NCBI RefSeq assembly: GCF_028502605.1
Contig: NC_079234.1
Location: forward strand, 4,030,001 to 4,094,000
Length of the DNA stretch: 64,000 nucleotides
Direction: 5' to 3'
Origin: Trichoderma breve
Taxonomy: Eukaryota > Ascomycota > Sordariomycetes > Hypocreales > Hypocreaceae
Numbering within the stretch: the first letter of the stretch is position 1; each line of letters opens with the position of its first letter. The notes beneath the pieces are model-generated. The model ran no database searches. It had not been told where the DNA came from and worked only from the letters and a program-made list of their open reading frames with translations. This document shows, in pieces, positions 35,616 to 45,397 of this stretch. The position numbers and the translations under genes are program-made.

Positions 35616-36542
35616 ATGTCGGCCCTCTCATCCTACACGTCTTTGCCTTTCTCCAGCGTGGCTCCACTCGCCACCAATATTGCCATCGTACCCGAAGTGT
35701 CGACGACGATTCACGTTCCGCCGATTATAGATGTAGCACAAAATGGCTGGTATTCTTTACCATTAGACCCAAGTCAATTATGGGGTGGTAAACCGTTCAG
35801 AACCATCCCTGGACCCATTCTCGTGGACGATATAAAGTTTCCTGAGGACCCCATTGCTACCGAGGTTCAAAAGTATGCAAAGGAAATGCTGCCTATCCAA
35901 ACTTTTAATCACTCTATGAGGGTATTCTATTTTGGTAAGTTGAATATTTCATCTGTAGCTTTGACCTCCAATGTTTTGTCGTGTGTGAGGTCTTATATAT
36001 AACTATAGCTAATGGAGGTGGATTCAGCATCTGCCATTGTCATGCAACAGTTTCCAAAAGAGGCGGAGACTTTCAACTTTTCAACTCTTGCTTTAGCTTC
36101 TCTTTTACACGACATTGGAACAACTGATGACAATCTATCCAGCACTCACATGTCGTTTGAGTTTTACGGCGGTTATAAAGCTCTTAGTCTCCTCTTAGCA
36201 CTCGGCGCATCAAAGGACCAGGCTGAAGCAGTTGCTGAGACAATTATCCGGCACCAGGACCTTGGCACTGCGGGTAACATTACCTTCTTAGGCCAAGTTA
36301 TACAATTGGCTACAATTTACGACAACGTCAGCGACCACCCATATCTAAAGAATATTACGGAGCTTATCCATGTCAACACGCTTCAAGATGTTATTCGAGC
36401 ATTCCCTCGACAGCATTGGCTTGGATGCTTTGCGGGAACGATTGAGCGCGAAGAATCGCTTAAGCCATGGTGTCACAGCACTCACATACCCGATTTCGCT
36501 CAGGCAGTCCTCAACAACACCTTTATGCAGCCATATGAGTGA
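35616..36542 (+). CDS. HD-domain protein, cyanamide-hydratase-like (277 aa)
   Basis: Two exons: 35616-35934 and 36028-36542, intron GTAAGT...TTCAG (93 bp). I chose the acceptor at 36027 because it restores the family pattern SAIVMQQFP right after the first His motif. An earlier ATAG at 36007-36008 gives the wrong frame. Metal motif residues are visible: FNHSMR (H99), LLHDIG (H134, D135) and IIRHQDLGT further on. The layout and the PWCHSTHIPDF ending fit the fungal cyanamide hydratase/Ddi2 family, which hydrates cyanamide to urea using zinc. Many family members have other or unknown substrates. A urea-transporter-like gene lies about 16 kb away, too far to imply linkage. Confidence 0.8.
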
Positions 36543-36936
36543 TAGACGCCTCTTTTCATGATTCTCACTATACAATCCAGTTCATGTACGAGACTAGCTT
36601 GATATAGTCCTTTACTTTTAGACTGCTATCAAATATTAAATAGCAATTCATATCAACTTTATATAGAAATACATCACATAGAATTATGTCAATGATGTTA
36701 CCACAATGAGAGAGTGTTCAACCGATCGTCAGCTACTCTATGCTCATCAGTTTCGCCATGCATCAAGAGACATCTGAATTGTGACTGAGAAGAAATTCCG
36801 GTGCATATTAATAGTATTCAAATCATTATGTTTATTAACCCAACTAAAAGAGTTTTAAATAGTGACAATTTTGTTTGAGATGAGTTTGCGATAATATCAT
36901 AGAGTGGCCCCATCGTCAATGCAAACTTATATCAAT
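36543..36936. other. Convergent intergenic spacer
   Basis: AT-rich 3' regions of two convergent genes; nothing else seen. Confidence 0.5.
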
Positions 36937-38795
36937 TTAAGCAGCTCGCTTGCCATAAGGTTCAAATGGGAACAAGACTGCAAACAAAGCGAGTCCTCCG
37001 TAGAGAGCCGCGCATACAAACACTGGACCTGTGGTTGATGGATCGGCGTACCTGAGCATAGTGTTAGCAACTCAAAATTCGTACAGTTAAAGAACAAGTA
37101 GAGCCATACGTAGCTACGACAGCCGAAAAAGCCCCAGCTAATCGACAGAAAGCAACGGCAATACCGTTGGCTGTACCACGATGGGCAGAGATCAGAGATT
37201 CGGCAGTGTATCCGTAGAGGACGCCGTAGTAGATCTCTAGAGTGAATGAGATGATGCAGCTGTAAGCAAGATTCTCCACTTGCGACTTGACTTGAGAGTA
37301 TGCAAAAAAGAACGCCTATTGTAATACCAAACTGTTAGTCGAATCCTAAAAAGTCGGCAAAGGTAATCTTCATCAACTCACCATAGTGATCAACGCGCCG
37401 ATAACCATGGTGTACTTTCTTCCAAGAGGCCTCCAGTTGGACATGACAGCACCCAGAATTGGTCCAAATATTCCACAGATTTGAACCAGGGCATAGTTTC
37501 TCCAAGTCACGTTGGTGCTTGTTACTCCAAACTGCACTCCTCGGCTAGCCAGGTAGTACGGTAGGAAGACATTGAATAGAGGGTAAGCAAGACCAATGCT
37601 GGACCAAGAGAGCCACAGAAGAATTGTCGTGAAACCCATCTTCTTTGTGAGGAACAAGCTGCGCAGATGGATCAAGAACTCGCCAAAGGAGAAGCGATTC
37701 TTCGAGTGTGCCGTTTTAACAGTTCCACAAGCTTCCAGATGCTCGATTGTGAGGTGGCAAGGGCGATTGTACTTCTTGGCAATCGCTTGAAGGTTTTGGA
37801 CAACTTCCTCATCTCTGCCTTGGCCCAAGAGGAACTTGGGAGTTTCTTGAAGACGGATGACAGTGACTCGAGCCACGGCTAGGACCGCAATAAAGGCTCC
37901 CATAGTGTACATGAGATATCTCCAACCGCTGTTGTTTGCTCGGGTACAGTCACTCGCATCGGCACATGAGAAGTTCGCTATTGTGCCATGATTGTCAGCG
38001 CTATTGATCCAACGGTATAAAAATAGCATCAAGATGTGAAGTGACTCACGCATAAATCCCCAAGCAACAAGTCCAGCAATGGTGCATCCTACACCAAACC
38101 AAGCAGGCAGCAAGCTGAGAAGCCATTGCTTGTTCGAAGGAAGGTATTCAAGAAAGACAGCAGTATCCAAGATAAGATTTCCACCAGCTCCAAAAGCGGC
38201 CACGGCAATCAGAACACCGAGTCCAGCCCAGTTGGGAGCTCCGCCTGCTGCGATTGTGAAAACTGAGCAGATAAAGAGCGAGATGTTGAAAGCGATTTTA
38301 CGGCCGATGATGTCGGCAAAGAAACCCCAGAACAGGGCGCCCACAAGCATTCCCATGTACAGAGCGATGGTCAAGCCCTTGTCATATGACGGCTGGAATT
38401 CGAGCACAGCCTGGACAGCAATGATGCCCTGAAGAGATAGTTGGAGGGCATCTACACCGTATCTTTGGGGAGAGGAATGTAAGTAGCTGAAGTATATGAG
38501 AGCTGCATATGTTATGTAACTCACCCAAAGCCGTTAAGGAAGAAGAGTTTAAGGTGGTAGTTGGTCCAGCCAATCTGATCAAGTGCCTACTCCAATTAGC
38601 CTTCGTAAATGACAAACATCTCTGTGTCACACGACTTACGTTGTTCACCAAATGCATTTTTCGGTCCAAAGCTGGATCAAGCTCTTGCATTCCAACCACC
38701 TCCTCAGCCCCGCCTGAGAGATCGGGCTTCTCATCATGCGGATCTTCTCTCTCAACATCTCTTCCTACCTCAATCACGTCCTCATCTTTCGCCAT
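36937..38795 (-). CDS. MFS transporter of the sugar/organic-solute type (515 aa)
   Basis: Six exons on the minus strand: 38795-38640, 38586-38525, 38462-38050, 37977-37382, 37315-37110 and 37051-36937. All joins are in frame and end at TAA 36937-36939. An acidic cytosolic N-terminus (about 45 residues) precedes QIGWTNYHLKLFFLNGFGYGVDALQL (split at an intron), then 12 helices. The MFS motif-A-like loop is GFFADIIGRKIAF. A Cys-containing outside loop (NFSCADASDCTRANNSG) lies between helices 6 and 7, or nearby. The fold resembles fungal permeases of the SV2/general-substrate group rather than drug exporters. It is divergent from the AnmK gene, 772 bp away. A role in importing that kinase's substrate is an attractive inference only. 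Confidence 0.82.
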
Positions 38796-39567
38796 GATTG
38801 CAATGTAAAATAAAGGGGCTCAGTTATGCAGAAGCTGGCTCTGTGGTGATGGTTGTCTAGCCGAGCAAAACTGAGAAATCTTTTCTGACAAGGTTGGGGT
38901 TGGCGTGATCCATATTAAATATGTCTTCAGACGTGGTGTTGGATGCCCGATTTCCGGAAACTGACCGGTCATCTTCCTTTTACCCTATCAACAGTCTCGT
39001 ATCTCTGGCGGTATGTAACTAACCAGGATTTAGTGAGATAAGCTATAAAGAAAGGCGTCCGACTTTCGTTCATTCTACCTCATCTTTACTTGTCAATCCC
39101 ACACATGAATATACTAGGAGACTGGTTCGTGCGGAGGCGATATCCATGGATCCCAAATCTCGGGGCCCCGCATTAGACGGCTTATATGGAGCGAGTATCG
39201 GCGAGAGCCTGAGCTTCGGTGAGGTTACGTTACGGGTTGATAGGAGCCTCGGCCGTAATCAGCACTAGCTATAGCCACCAGACAGCCGGTTCCAAAGACT
39301 ATTGACACTTTAGAAGACCAATTGCTAGCTCATCCAGAGATTCGACACTTGTGGCATTGGCAGCGGCTGAAAGGCAGTTTTCCAAAATGTTCTTTTGCCG
39401 TTTAGACGAAGTGTACGAGCGCCACACGACGCTATTAATTTTACATACAAGCCATATATCTATTTAGCCTCATCGTGTGATTTTGCGATAACGCGGTGCT
39501 TGACGAATGGTCTTTTGATAGCGTATGACAGTGCCTCTTTTGGGGGACAGACGATACAGGTATCAAG
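38796..39567. promoter_or_regulatory. Divergent promoter region between MFS transporter and AnmK
   Basis: 772 bp separating two divergently transcribed genes. A GATAAG sequence at 39037-39042 matches the consensus of fungal GATA nitrogen regulators, but one site is expected by chance at this length. No gene in between. Confidence 0.5.
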
Positions 39568-40952
39568 ATGGGCTCTATCGTAGATACTGCCACAGCCGGC
39601 CCGGCTTTGGACTTGACAGTCCTTGGAATGAACAGCGGAACATCTATGGTATACTGCCTTACACCCCGCATACGCATATATGTCGAGTGAGAAGCTGATG
39701 GCATCATCTGTAGGATGGCGTAGACTGTGTTTTATGTCGTTTTAGACAAGAAGACCCAACACAGCCTGTCAGTTTGGAGTTGCTCAAGTATGGAGAGACG
39801 CCGCTTGATCCAGCAATTAAGAAGCGGGTGATGAATATGATTCTTCACAACTCTACTTCACCAGAAGAAATTGCAGAGATTAATGTGATTCTGGGAGAGA
39901 CGTTTGCCAAAGCAGCGTTGGAATTCATCAAGACGAATAACATCGACAAGTCTTCAATAGACATTATTGGATCTCACGGCCAAACAATTTGGCATATTCC
40001 TCATCCAAAGGACCAAGTCCGGACAACGCTCAGCATGGGTGAAGGGGCCATCATCGCAGCTCGTACTGGAATTACTACCGTGACCGATTTCCGCGTCAGC
40101 GAGGTTGCTGTCGGTCGCCAGGGAGCTCCTCTTGTTGCTTTCTTTGACGCCTTGCTTCTGCACCATCCTACCAAGCTGAGAGCCTGTCAGAACATCGGGG
40201 GCATTGCCAACGTATGCTTCATTCCTCCAGATACTAAAGGAGAGCTGAATGACGGATTTTTCGACTTTGATACTGGTCCCGGAAACGTTTACATCGATGC
40301 TGCTGTTCGTCATTACACTGGTGGAGCGCGGGAATACGACAAGGATGGCGAAATGGGTAAGCGAGGGAAAGTGGATGAGGGGATTGTGGACGAATTCATC
40401 TCCTCTCACCCATACTTCCAGAGATCCATTCCCAAAACAACAGGCCGCGAAGATTTCCGCGATACCTTGGCACTGGAGATAATTTCCAAAGCTGAAGAAA
40501 AGGGTCTCTCGCCAGATGACGTGGTTGCAACTATCACGAGAATCACGGCCCAGTCTATAGTGGACCACTACAAGTGCTTCGCGCCGTCACAGGATATCGA
40601 TGAGATATTCCTCTGTGGCGGCGGCGCATATAATCCCAACATTGTGGACTTTATTCAGAAATGCTATCCCGCGACAAGGATATACATGCTTGATGCGGCT
40701 GGTATTCCGGCTGGTGCGAAGGAGGCCATCACCTTTGCTTGGCAGGGCATGGATGCAATCGTCGGTCGACCGGTTCCAGTGCCAGACCGGGTTGAAACAA
40801 GAAAAGAACAGATTCTCGGCAAAGTATCCCCTGGTGATAATTATCGGCAGCTTATGTATACGGCAATGCAGTTTGGGGCGGGGGCGAAGCTAGGATCAGT
40901 GAGGGATTTGATCAACGTTGTGGATGGTAAGGTGATGGACAACAAGTGGTGA
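39568..40952 (+). CDS. anmK: Anhydro-N-acetylmuramic acid kinase (439 aa)
   Basis: Two exons: 39568-39648 and 39714-40952, phase-0 intron (GTATAC...TGTAG) placed exactly inside the signature [12 protein letters not shown]. All family hallmarks are present: the SGTSMDGVD ATP loop, [17 protein letters not shown] with the proposed catalytic Asp at 213, and CGGGAYN. AnmK phosphorylates and opens 1,6-anhydro-N-acetylmuramic acid, giving N-acetylmuramate 6-phosphate in bacterial cell-wall recycling. At 439 aa it is longer than typical bacterial enzymes (about 370). The bacterial-type function in a fungus that makes no peptidoglycan suggests use of bacterial wall fragments or a changed substrate. 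Horizontal origin is possible, but the gene has an intron and fungal context. Confidence 0.9.
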
Positions 40953-42002
40953 TTCACAGCTGATACTTTAAGAGATGTAGCTAGTAGAGATGATTTGTAG
41001 ATAGAACTTGTAGAAGAAAATGTTTGGATGTTACGGCCATGTTTCTCTCGTTTAAACTTGAAGAAAAAGTCTAATTCTATTCTTGTGAATATCCACGTGC
41101 TAGAACTATTGCAGATCATTCGATTCGCTATTGCTAAATGCAGGTACCGTCAGGACCACTGAAACCGGGCGTCTTTGGCTTGTCTGGTGACCAAGAAATG
41201 CATTCAGGGTTGCAATCTCCTCGGTATATATTACAGTCGCTCCGAATTGCTACCCGAGGGCTTTAAACACCCTTGGCAATAGTAAAGGTTGTATAGAAGA
41301 GGGCTAGCGACTCCTTCCACGCTAATGCCACACGATGCAGATGAATGTCCGTGTAAGTTGCTGGTGCGTAAGCACCCCAGATTCCTGAAATCCCACCATC
41401 TTCTTACAGGTATCTATACTATATGCTTATAGTCTCTACTCATCTCACGGTTATTTGTCGAAACCGCAAATGACCATCTTTCGCGCCTTCCTGGCCTATA
41501 TTGAGAGGAAATGGCATTTACAACCCGTACGACCGGACATGGAGAATATAACATCTCCCCGACTCCGCCGGGAACTAAACGGGCTTTTGCGGCGCAACCT
41601 TGCAGGCCGTTCGAGACCTACATCATGAGCCATGCAGTTAAATATCGAAGCCTCGGTTGATGACGGACAACTAACCATTTTGATAATAAAGGATTCAATT
41701 AACAACCTCGGATGATATGCGAAATAGGATGAATAGGAATTAACTACGGATACTGTACGGTAATGGGGCGTTTTCCAGCCGCCCGTGTCTAAAAAAGGTA
41801 ATAGGAATGCGGAGAGCTTTCAGCCCAAACTCATTCAAGATGACTGTGTTTAGCCGTTAGAGTTTACCGACAACTATATAAGGTGTAGGAAAACTCCTCC
41901 CGTTAGCAACTATATCTTGTAAACTAGACAACTCAATCCCGTCCTTACCCCACATCATTTCTAGTGAGAAAGACTGTCTTTTGTAACTATTCGTTTGGAA
42001 AA
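40953..42002. other. Intergenic region
   Basis: 3' flank of the kinase gene and promoter of the amidohydrolase gene. No gene seen. A TATA-like sequence lies at 41875-41882. Confidence 0.5.
41875..41882 (+). promoter_or_regulatory. TATA-like box upstream of the amidohydrolase
   Basis: TATATAAG about 120 bp before the ATG at 42003. Confidence 0.4.
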
Positions 42003-43322
42003 ATGGCAAATATGGATATGGCAAAGATTATCAAACCTTGGAAGCTGGATGCTCAACCGACCTATATATTTACCAACGCAAAACTGGTCGATCCTGAACA
42101 AGCAAAAGTAGTCGAAAATGCTACAATCAAGACAGTCGGTGGCAAAATCGTGTCAGTCGACACAAACAGCAGCACTTCCCCTACTGCCACTGATGGAGAA
42201 ATTGTCGTTGATCTCAATGGCAAGCATATATGCCCGGGACTCATCGATTGCCACGTTCACATTGCCGTTGTTCCTGGAGAGGCGAATCTTAGCGCATACC
42301 AATCCATGACTGAGAGAATCAGTCTTATCCGACAGCCCTGGGTCCTCAAACCGATGATTGAGCGGGGATTCACATCCGTTCGTGATTGTGGTGGTGCGAC
42401 CTTGGCTATGAAAGAAGCCGTTGAGGAAGGAATCTGCGTTGGGCCTCGACTCTTCATTGCCGGATACGCGCTCTCTCAGACTGGTGGTCATGGCGACATG
42501 CGATCTTCGCATGACCAAAGTCCTTGTTCTTGCGGTGCTGTCTCTGGAATCAGCCGTATTGTTGACGGACCGTCGGAGTGCTTTAGAGTTGCGCGCGATG
42601 AGCTGCGTCAAGGAGCAGATTTTATAAAGATCATGGGTGGCGGAGGCATTGCCAGTGCTACGGACAAGGTTGAGAACCTTCAATTCTCCGATGAAGAGAT
42701 AAAGGCGATTGTTACTGCAGCAAAAAACAACGGAACCTATGTCACTAGCCATAGCTATACCCCGCAAGCTATTCAACAAGCTATCCGGCAAGGCGTGAGA
42801 GGCATTGAACATGGCAACCTCATTGACGAAGAGACAGCCAAATTGATGGCTGAAGCGGGCACATTCCTCACCCCGACGCTTATTACACACGTCATGTCGA
42901 AGCAGCTCAACTTCCTCCCACCCATCTCAGCGGCAAAGAACGACGAAGTCCTTCAGAAAGGTCTCCATGCCATCAAGATCGCAACCGACGCCGGCGTTAC
43001 GGTATGTTTCGGCACCGATCTCCTAGGACCTCTTCATTTCGCCCAGAGCAAAGAGTTCTCTGTACGAAGCCAGGTGCAGACGCCCGCACAGATTCTTCGC
43101 AGCGCAACTGTCAACGCGGCGAAGTTGCTTATGAGAGAGAACGAGCTGGGGCAGATTAAGGAAGGATATGCTGCCGACTTTATCGTGTTGAATGGAAATC
43201 CTCTGGAGGACATTACGATTTTGGATCGTGCTGCGGAGAACATTCTAGCTGTTGTCAAAGATGGAAGGGTGTTGACTTCTAAGTTGGATGATGTCAAGGT
43301 AGATGTGCATAGTCGGCCATAG
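42003..43322 (+). CDS. Amidohydrolase-superfamily metal-dependent hydrolase (439 aa)
   Basis: Single exon. The ATG at 42003 is used because the longer frame opens with GTG. Metal-site residues are in the expected order for the imidazolonepropionase/Xaa-Pro-dipeptidase-like subgroup: HVH (H84, H86), a lysine likely carboxylated in FIKIMGGGG (K209), SHSY (H250), GIEHGN (H270) and FGTD (D339). The composite beta-sandwich at the ends is marked by IFTNAKLVDPE and the C-terminal GYAADFIVLNGNPLEDI. Such enzymes hydrolyse N-acyl amino acids, dipeptides, cyclic amides or mycotoxin-type amides; the substrate here is unknown. It follows the AnmK gene by about 1 kb in the same orientation. Confidence 0.87.
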   Translation: MANMDMAKIIKPWKLDAQPTYIFTNAKLVDPEQAKVVENATIKTVGGKIVSVDTNSSTSPTATDGEIVVDLNGKHICPGLIDCHVHIAVVPGEANLSAYQSMTERISLIRQPWVLKPMIERGFTSVRDCGGATLAMKEAVEEGICVGPRLFIAGYALSQTGGHGDMRSSHDQSPCSCGAVSGISRIVDGPSECFRVARDELRQGADFIKIMGGGGIASATDKVENLQFSDEEIKAIVTAAKNNGTYVTSHSYTPQAIQQAIRQGVRGIEHGNLIDEETAKLMAEAGTFLTPTLITHVMSKQLNFLPPISAAKNDEVLQKGLHAIKIATDAGVTVCFGTDLLGPLHFAQSKEFSVRSQVQTPAQILRSATVNAAKLLMRENELGQIKEGYAADFIVLNGNPLEDITILDRAAENILAVVKDGRVLTSKLDDVKVDVHSRP

Positions 43323-44149
43323 ATATAGCGGAACTGCAATTCTCAGGCTTTTAGCTACTATTTATTCAGAGAATAGCTACTCAGCACCCTGCCCATTGCG
43401 TAGAGTTTGAGTGATGGAACAAGATGAGAAGGATTGAAATCTGAAAACATTTATCTACTACAGGCGCTTACACACATGTAGGTAGCAGATATCTGCGTTT
43501 TGTTATTAATGACTAAAAATATGAGGGAGAAGAAACTCTTATCTCTTCGCCAGATGGACGATCTCTGTTACTATATAAAAACACTTCAGAATAGATTGTT
43601 TGAATGAAAGTGAAGAAGTAAAATGCCAACTCATCCTCCCTCAGTTACCTAACTCTTGAACAGTCTCCCAGACCTCCTTACTACCATCTTGCGTTGGATC
43701 AGACCATTATTTCCGTCTCCCCGTATATCGGGAGTTAGCCTGTTCTCTTCGACCGCGACTGCTTGTGTCCGCGGGTCGTTCTTCGAAATTGTTGTCACTG
43801 CCGTCGACATACTCTTGTTCTTCTTCCGACATATCAAAGAAAGAAAGAAAGAAAGAAAGCAAGAAATAATATAGTGGTTTGTCGGAATACAGTTGATAGA
43901 GTTCGTGTATCAATGTTAGAGGGTTAAACCCAGTGTTTAGATCATGAAGGGATAGACGAGGTATCCCGTATAAGGCTTATATGTTGCATTTACTGCGTTA
44001 CTCTTAAGACGCCATATACTTCTAAAAGAGTACAGAAGTCCACTTATAATAAATGGTTGCCACCCATGAGACGCATAGCTCAGCTGCATTTATCACACAC
44101 AATTATGCGCCTCCAATAAGCAAACGATCAAAGGATACCTATAAGTTGA

Positions 44150-44740
44150 AGCTGGTGGCGTTTGGTGAACCGCCGTGGGACAGGACATACACCAAATGCA
44201 CCGCTACAAATAACGGGTAACCGCCTCAATGCTATTAACCAATGAGATACTGGAACTTGCAGAGTCTCATTGTGGAGTACACACCTCAAAGGGGGAAGCA
44301 TGTAAGCGATACCCCGGGCCGCATCTCTCCAGGCCTCGGGCGAGGCTATAATGCGGTGAAGGTTCAGGGACAGAAGGGACCTTCGATGGCTTGCAGCCTA
44401 GCCTGAAAGCCTGATTCACTTTGCGATGTGGCGGTGCGTACCTTTAAGCTTCGGGCGAGGTTACAAATGCTGTGAAGGATGCATTTGGAAAGCCAGAGGT
44501 GGATTCTGATGAGCCCTCCACTTTGCGCATCAGCCTCCTGGCTGTTACATGTGCTTGGATGCTGGCTGCAGGTATTTGGTGCTGCTGTGCCTTTAAACCT
44601 CGGGTTAAGTTAAAAATGCTGTGAAGGGGAAATATACGCCCTATGTTTAGCTTTAGGCTTGCCACACGCCCAGCAGAAGCTCCCATCTATTTAATTAACG
44701 GTCAAGCTTCGGGTGAGGTTAAAAATGCTGTGAAATATTA
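44150..44740 (-). repeat. Dispersed repeat family, minus-oriented cluster
   Basis: Four copies of the edge motif in reverse (core GAGGTTAAAAATGCTGTGAA) at 44337-44360, 44451-44476, 44600-44625 and 44709-44734. The stretch 44161-44360 matches the reverse complement of 17979-18233 block by block (GGTGAACCGCCGTGG, GCTACAAATAACGGG, TGGAACTTGCAG, GAAGCATGTAAGCGAT). The arrangement suggests several copies nested or tandem at one place. Confidence 0.7.
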
Positions 44741-44783
44741 TACACTGGCTCGGTGATTGGCTGGCAGCCTTTAGGTTGCTTGG

Positions 44784-45076
44784 TGTCACGACCCGACTCT
44801 TGTGGTCGCGACAACGAGCCTACAGGGTAGGCACCACCGGATTAACTATGGTCCGATGGACCAATAGTAGCACGCTCGCTTAACTCTTCAGACGAGCCAA
44901 ACGAGCGACAACTCGTCTAGCTCGTCTAACGAGTCTTACGAGCCCAGGATCAACTGGGTATATAAGTTCACTTCACATCACTCATTAGATTACTTAGATA
45001 GCCAGTTGTTATCACAGCGCTTACAATACCATCGGATTAGAACCTAGACATCTACTCTTATTCGTACTACTAGCTG
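44784..45076 (+). mobile_element. LTR-like retrotransposon remnant
   Basis: Begins TGTCACGACCCGACTC after the repeat cluster, contains direct and inverted ACGAG/CTCGT elements and a TATA-like TATATAAG near 44960. It is followed by TGGTGATAAGATTGCC, which could be a primer-binding site since these start with TGG. No gag or pol frames follow and no second LTR is seen, so it would be a solo or truncated LTR. The end point is approximate. Confidence 0.4.
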
Positions 45077-45397
45077 GTGATAAGATTGCCCGTTACCGAC
45101 CTGATCGTTCCGCCAACATAAACCCTAGAACTATTCGAAGGTTTGTCCCTTGGAAATCACTGTCTATACTAACCTATAGATACCGGTTCGTCACACTTGG
45201 GTCAAATTACCAGGAAATGCGCACCGGCAGTGATAATAAATGCCATAAACAACCCATTTCCTTATAAAAGCCAACTTTCATACAGGGTCACGCTTAGCAA
45301 TTCATCATCTAGGTAACCAGCCGCCATCAGCCGATTTCATTGAAATCGCCTACCAAAATACTTCCAAGCCTTCACTGCTCCCTTTGTTTTATTTGAT

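Larger units (their letters stand above)
43323..45397. other. Repeat-rich intergenic region (2.1 kb)
   Basis: No gene. Contains a (GAAA)n microsatellite at about 43836-43859, the inverted cluster of the dispersed repeat family at about 44150-44740 and an LTR-like remnant from 44784. Coding frames here are short and non-specific. Confidence 0.55.

Noticed and set aside
36009..36027. Alternative acceptor for the HD-domain gene at the ATAG ending at 36008
   Set aside because: It shifts the reading frame away from the HD domain. The CAG at 36025-36027 restores the family pattern.
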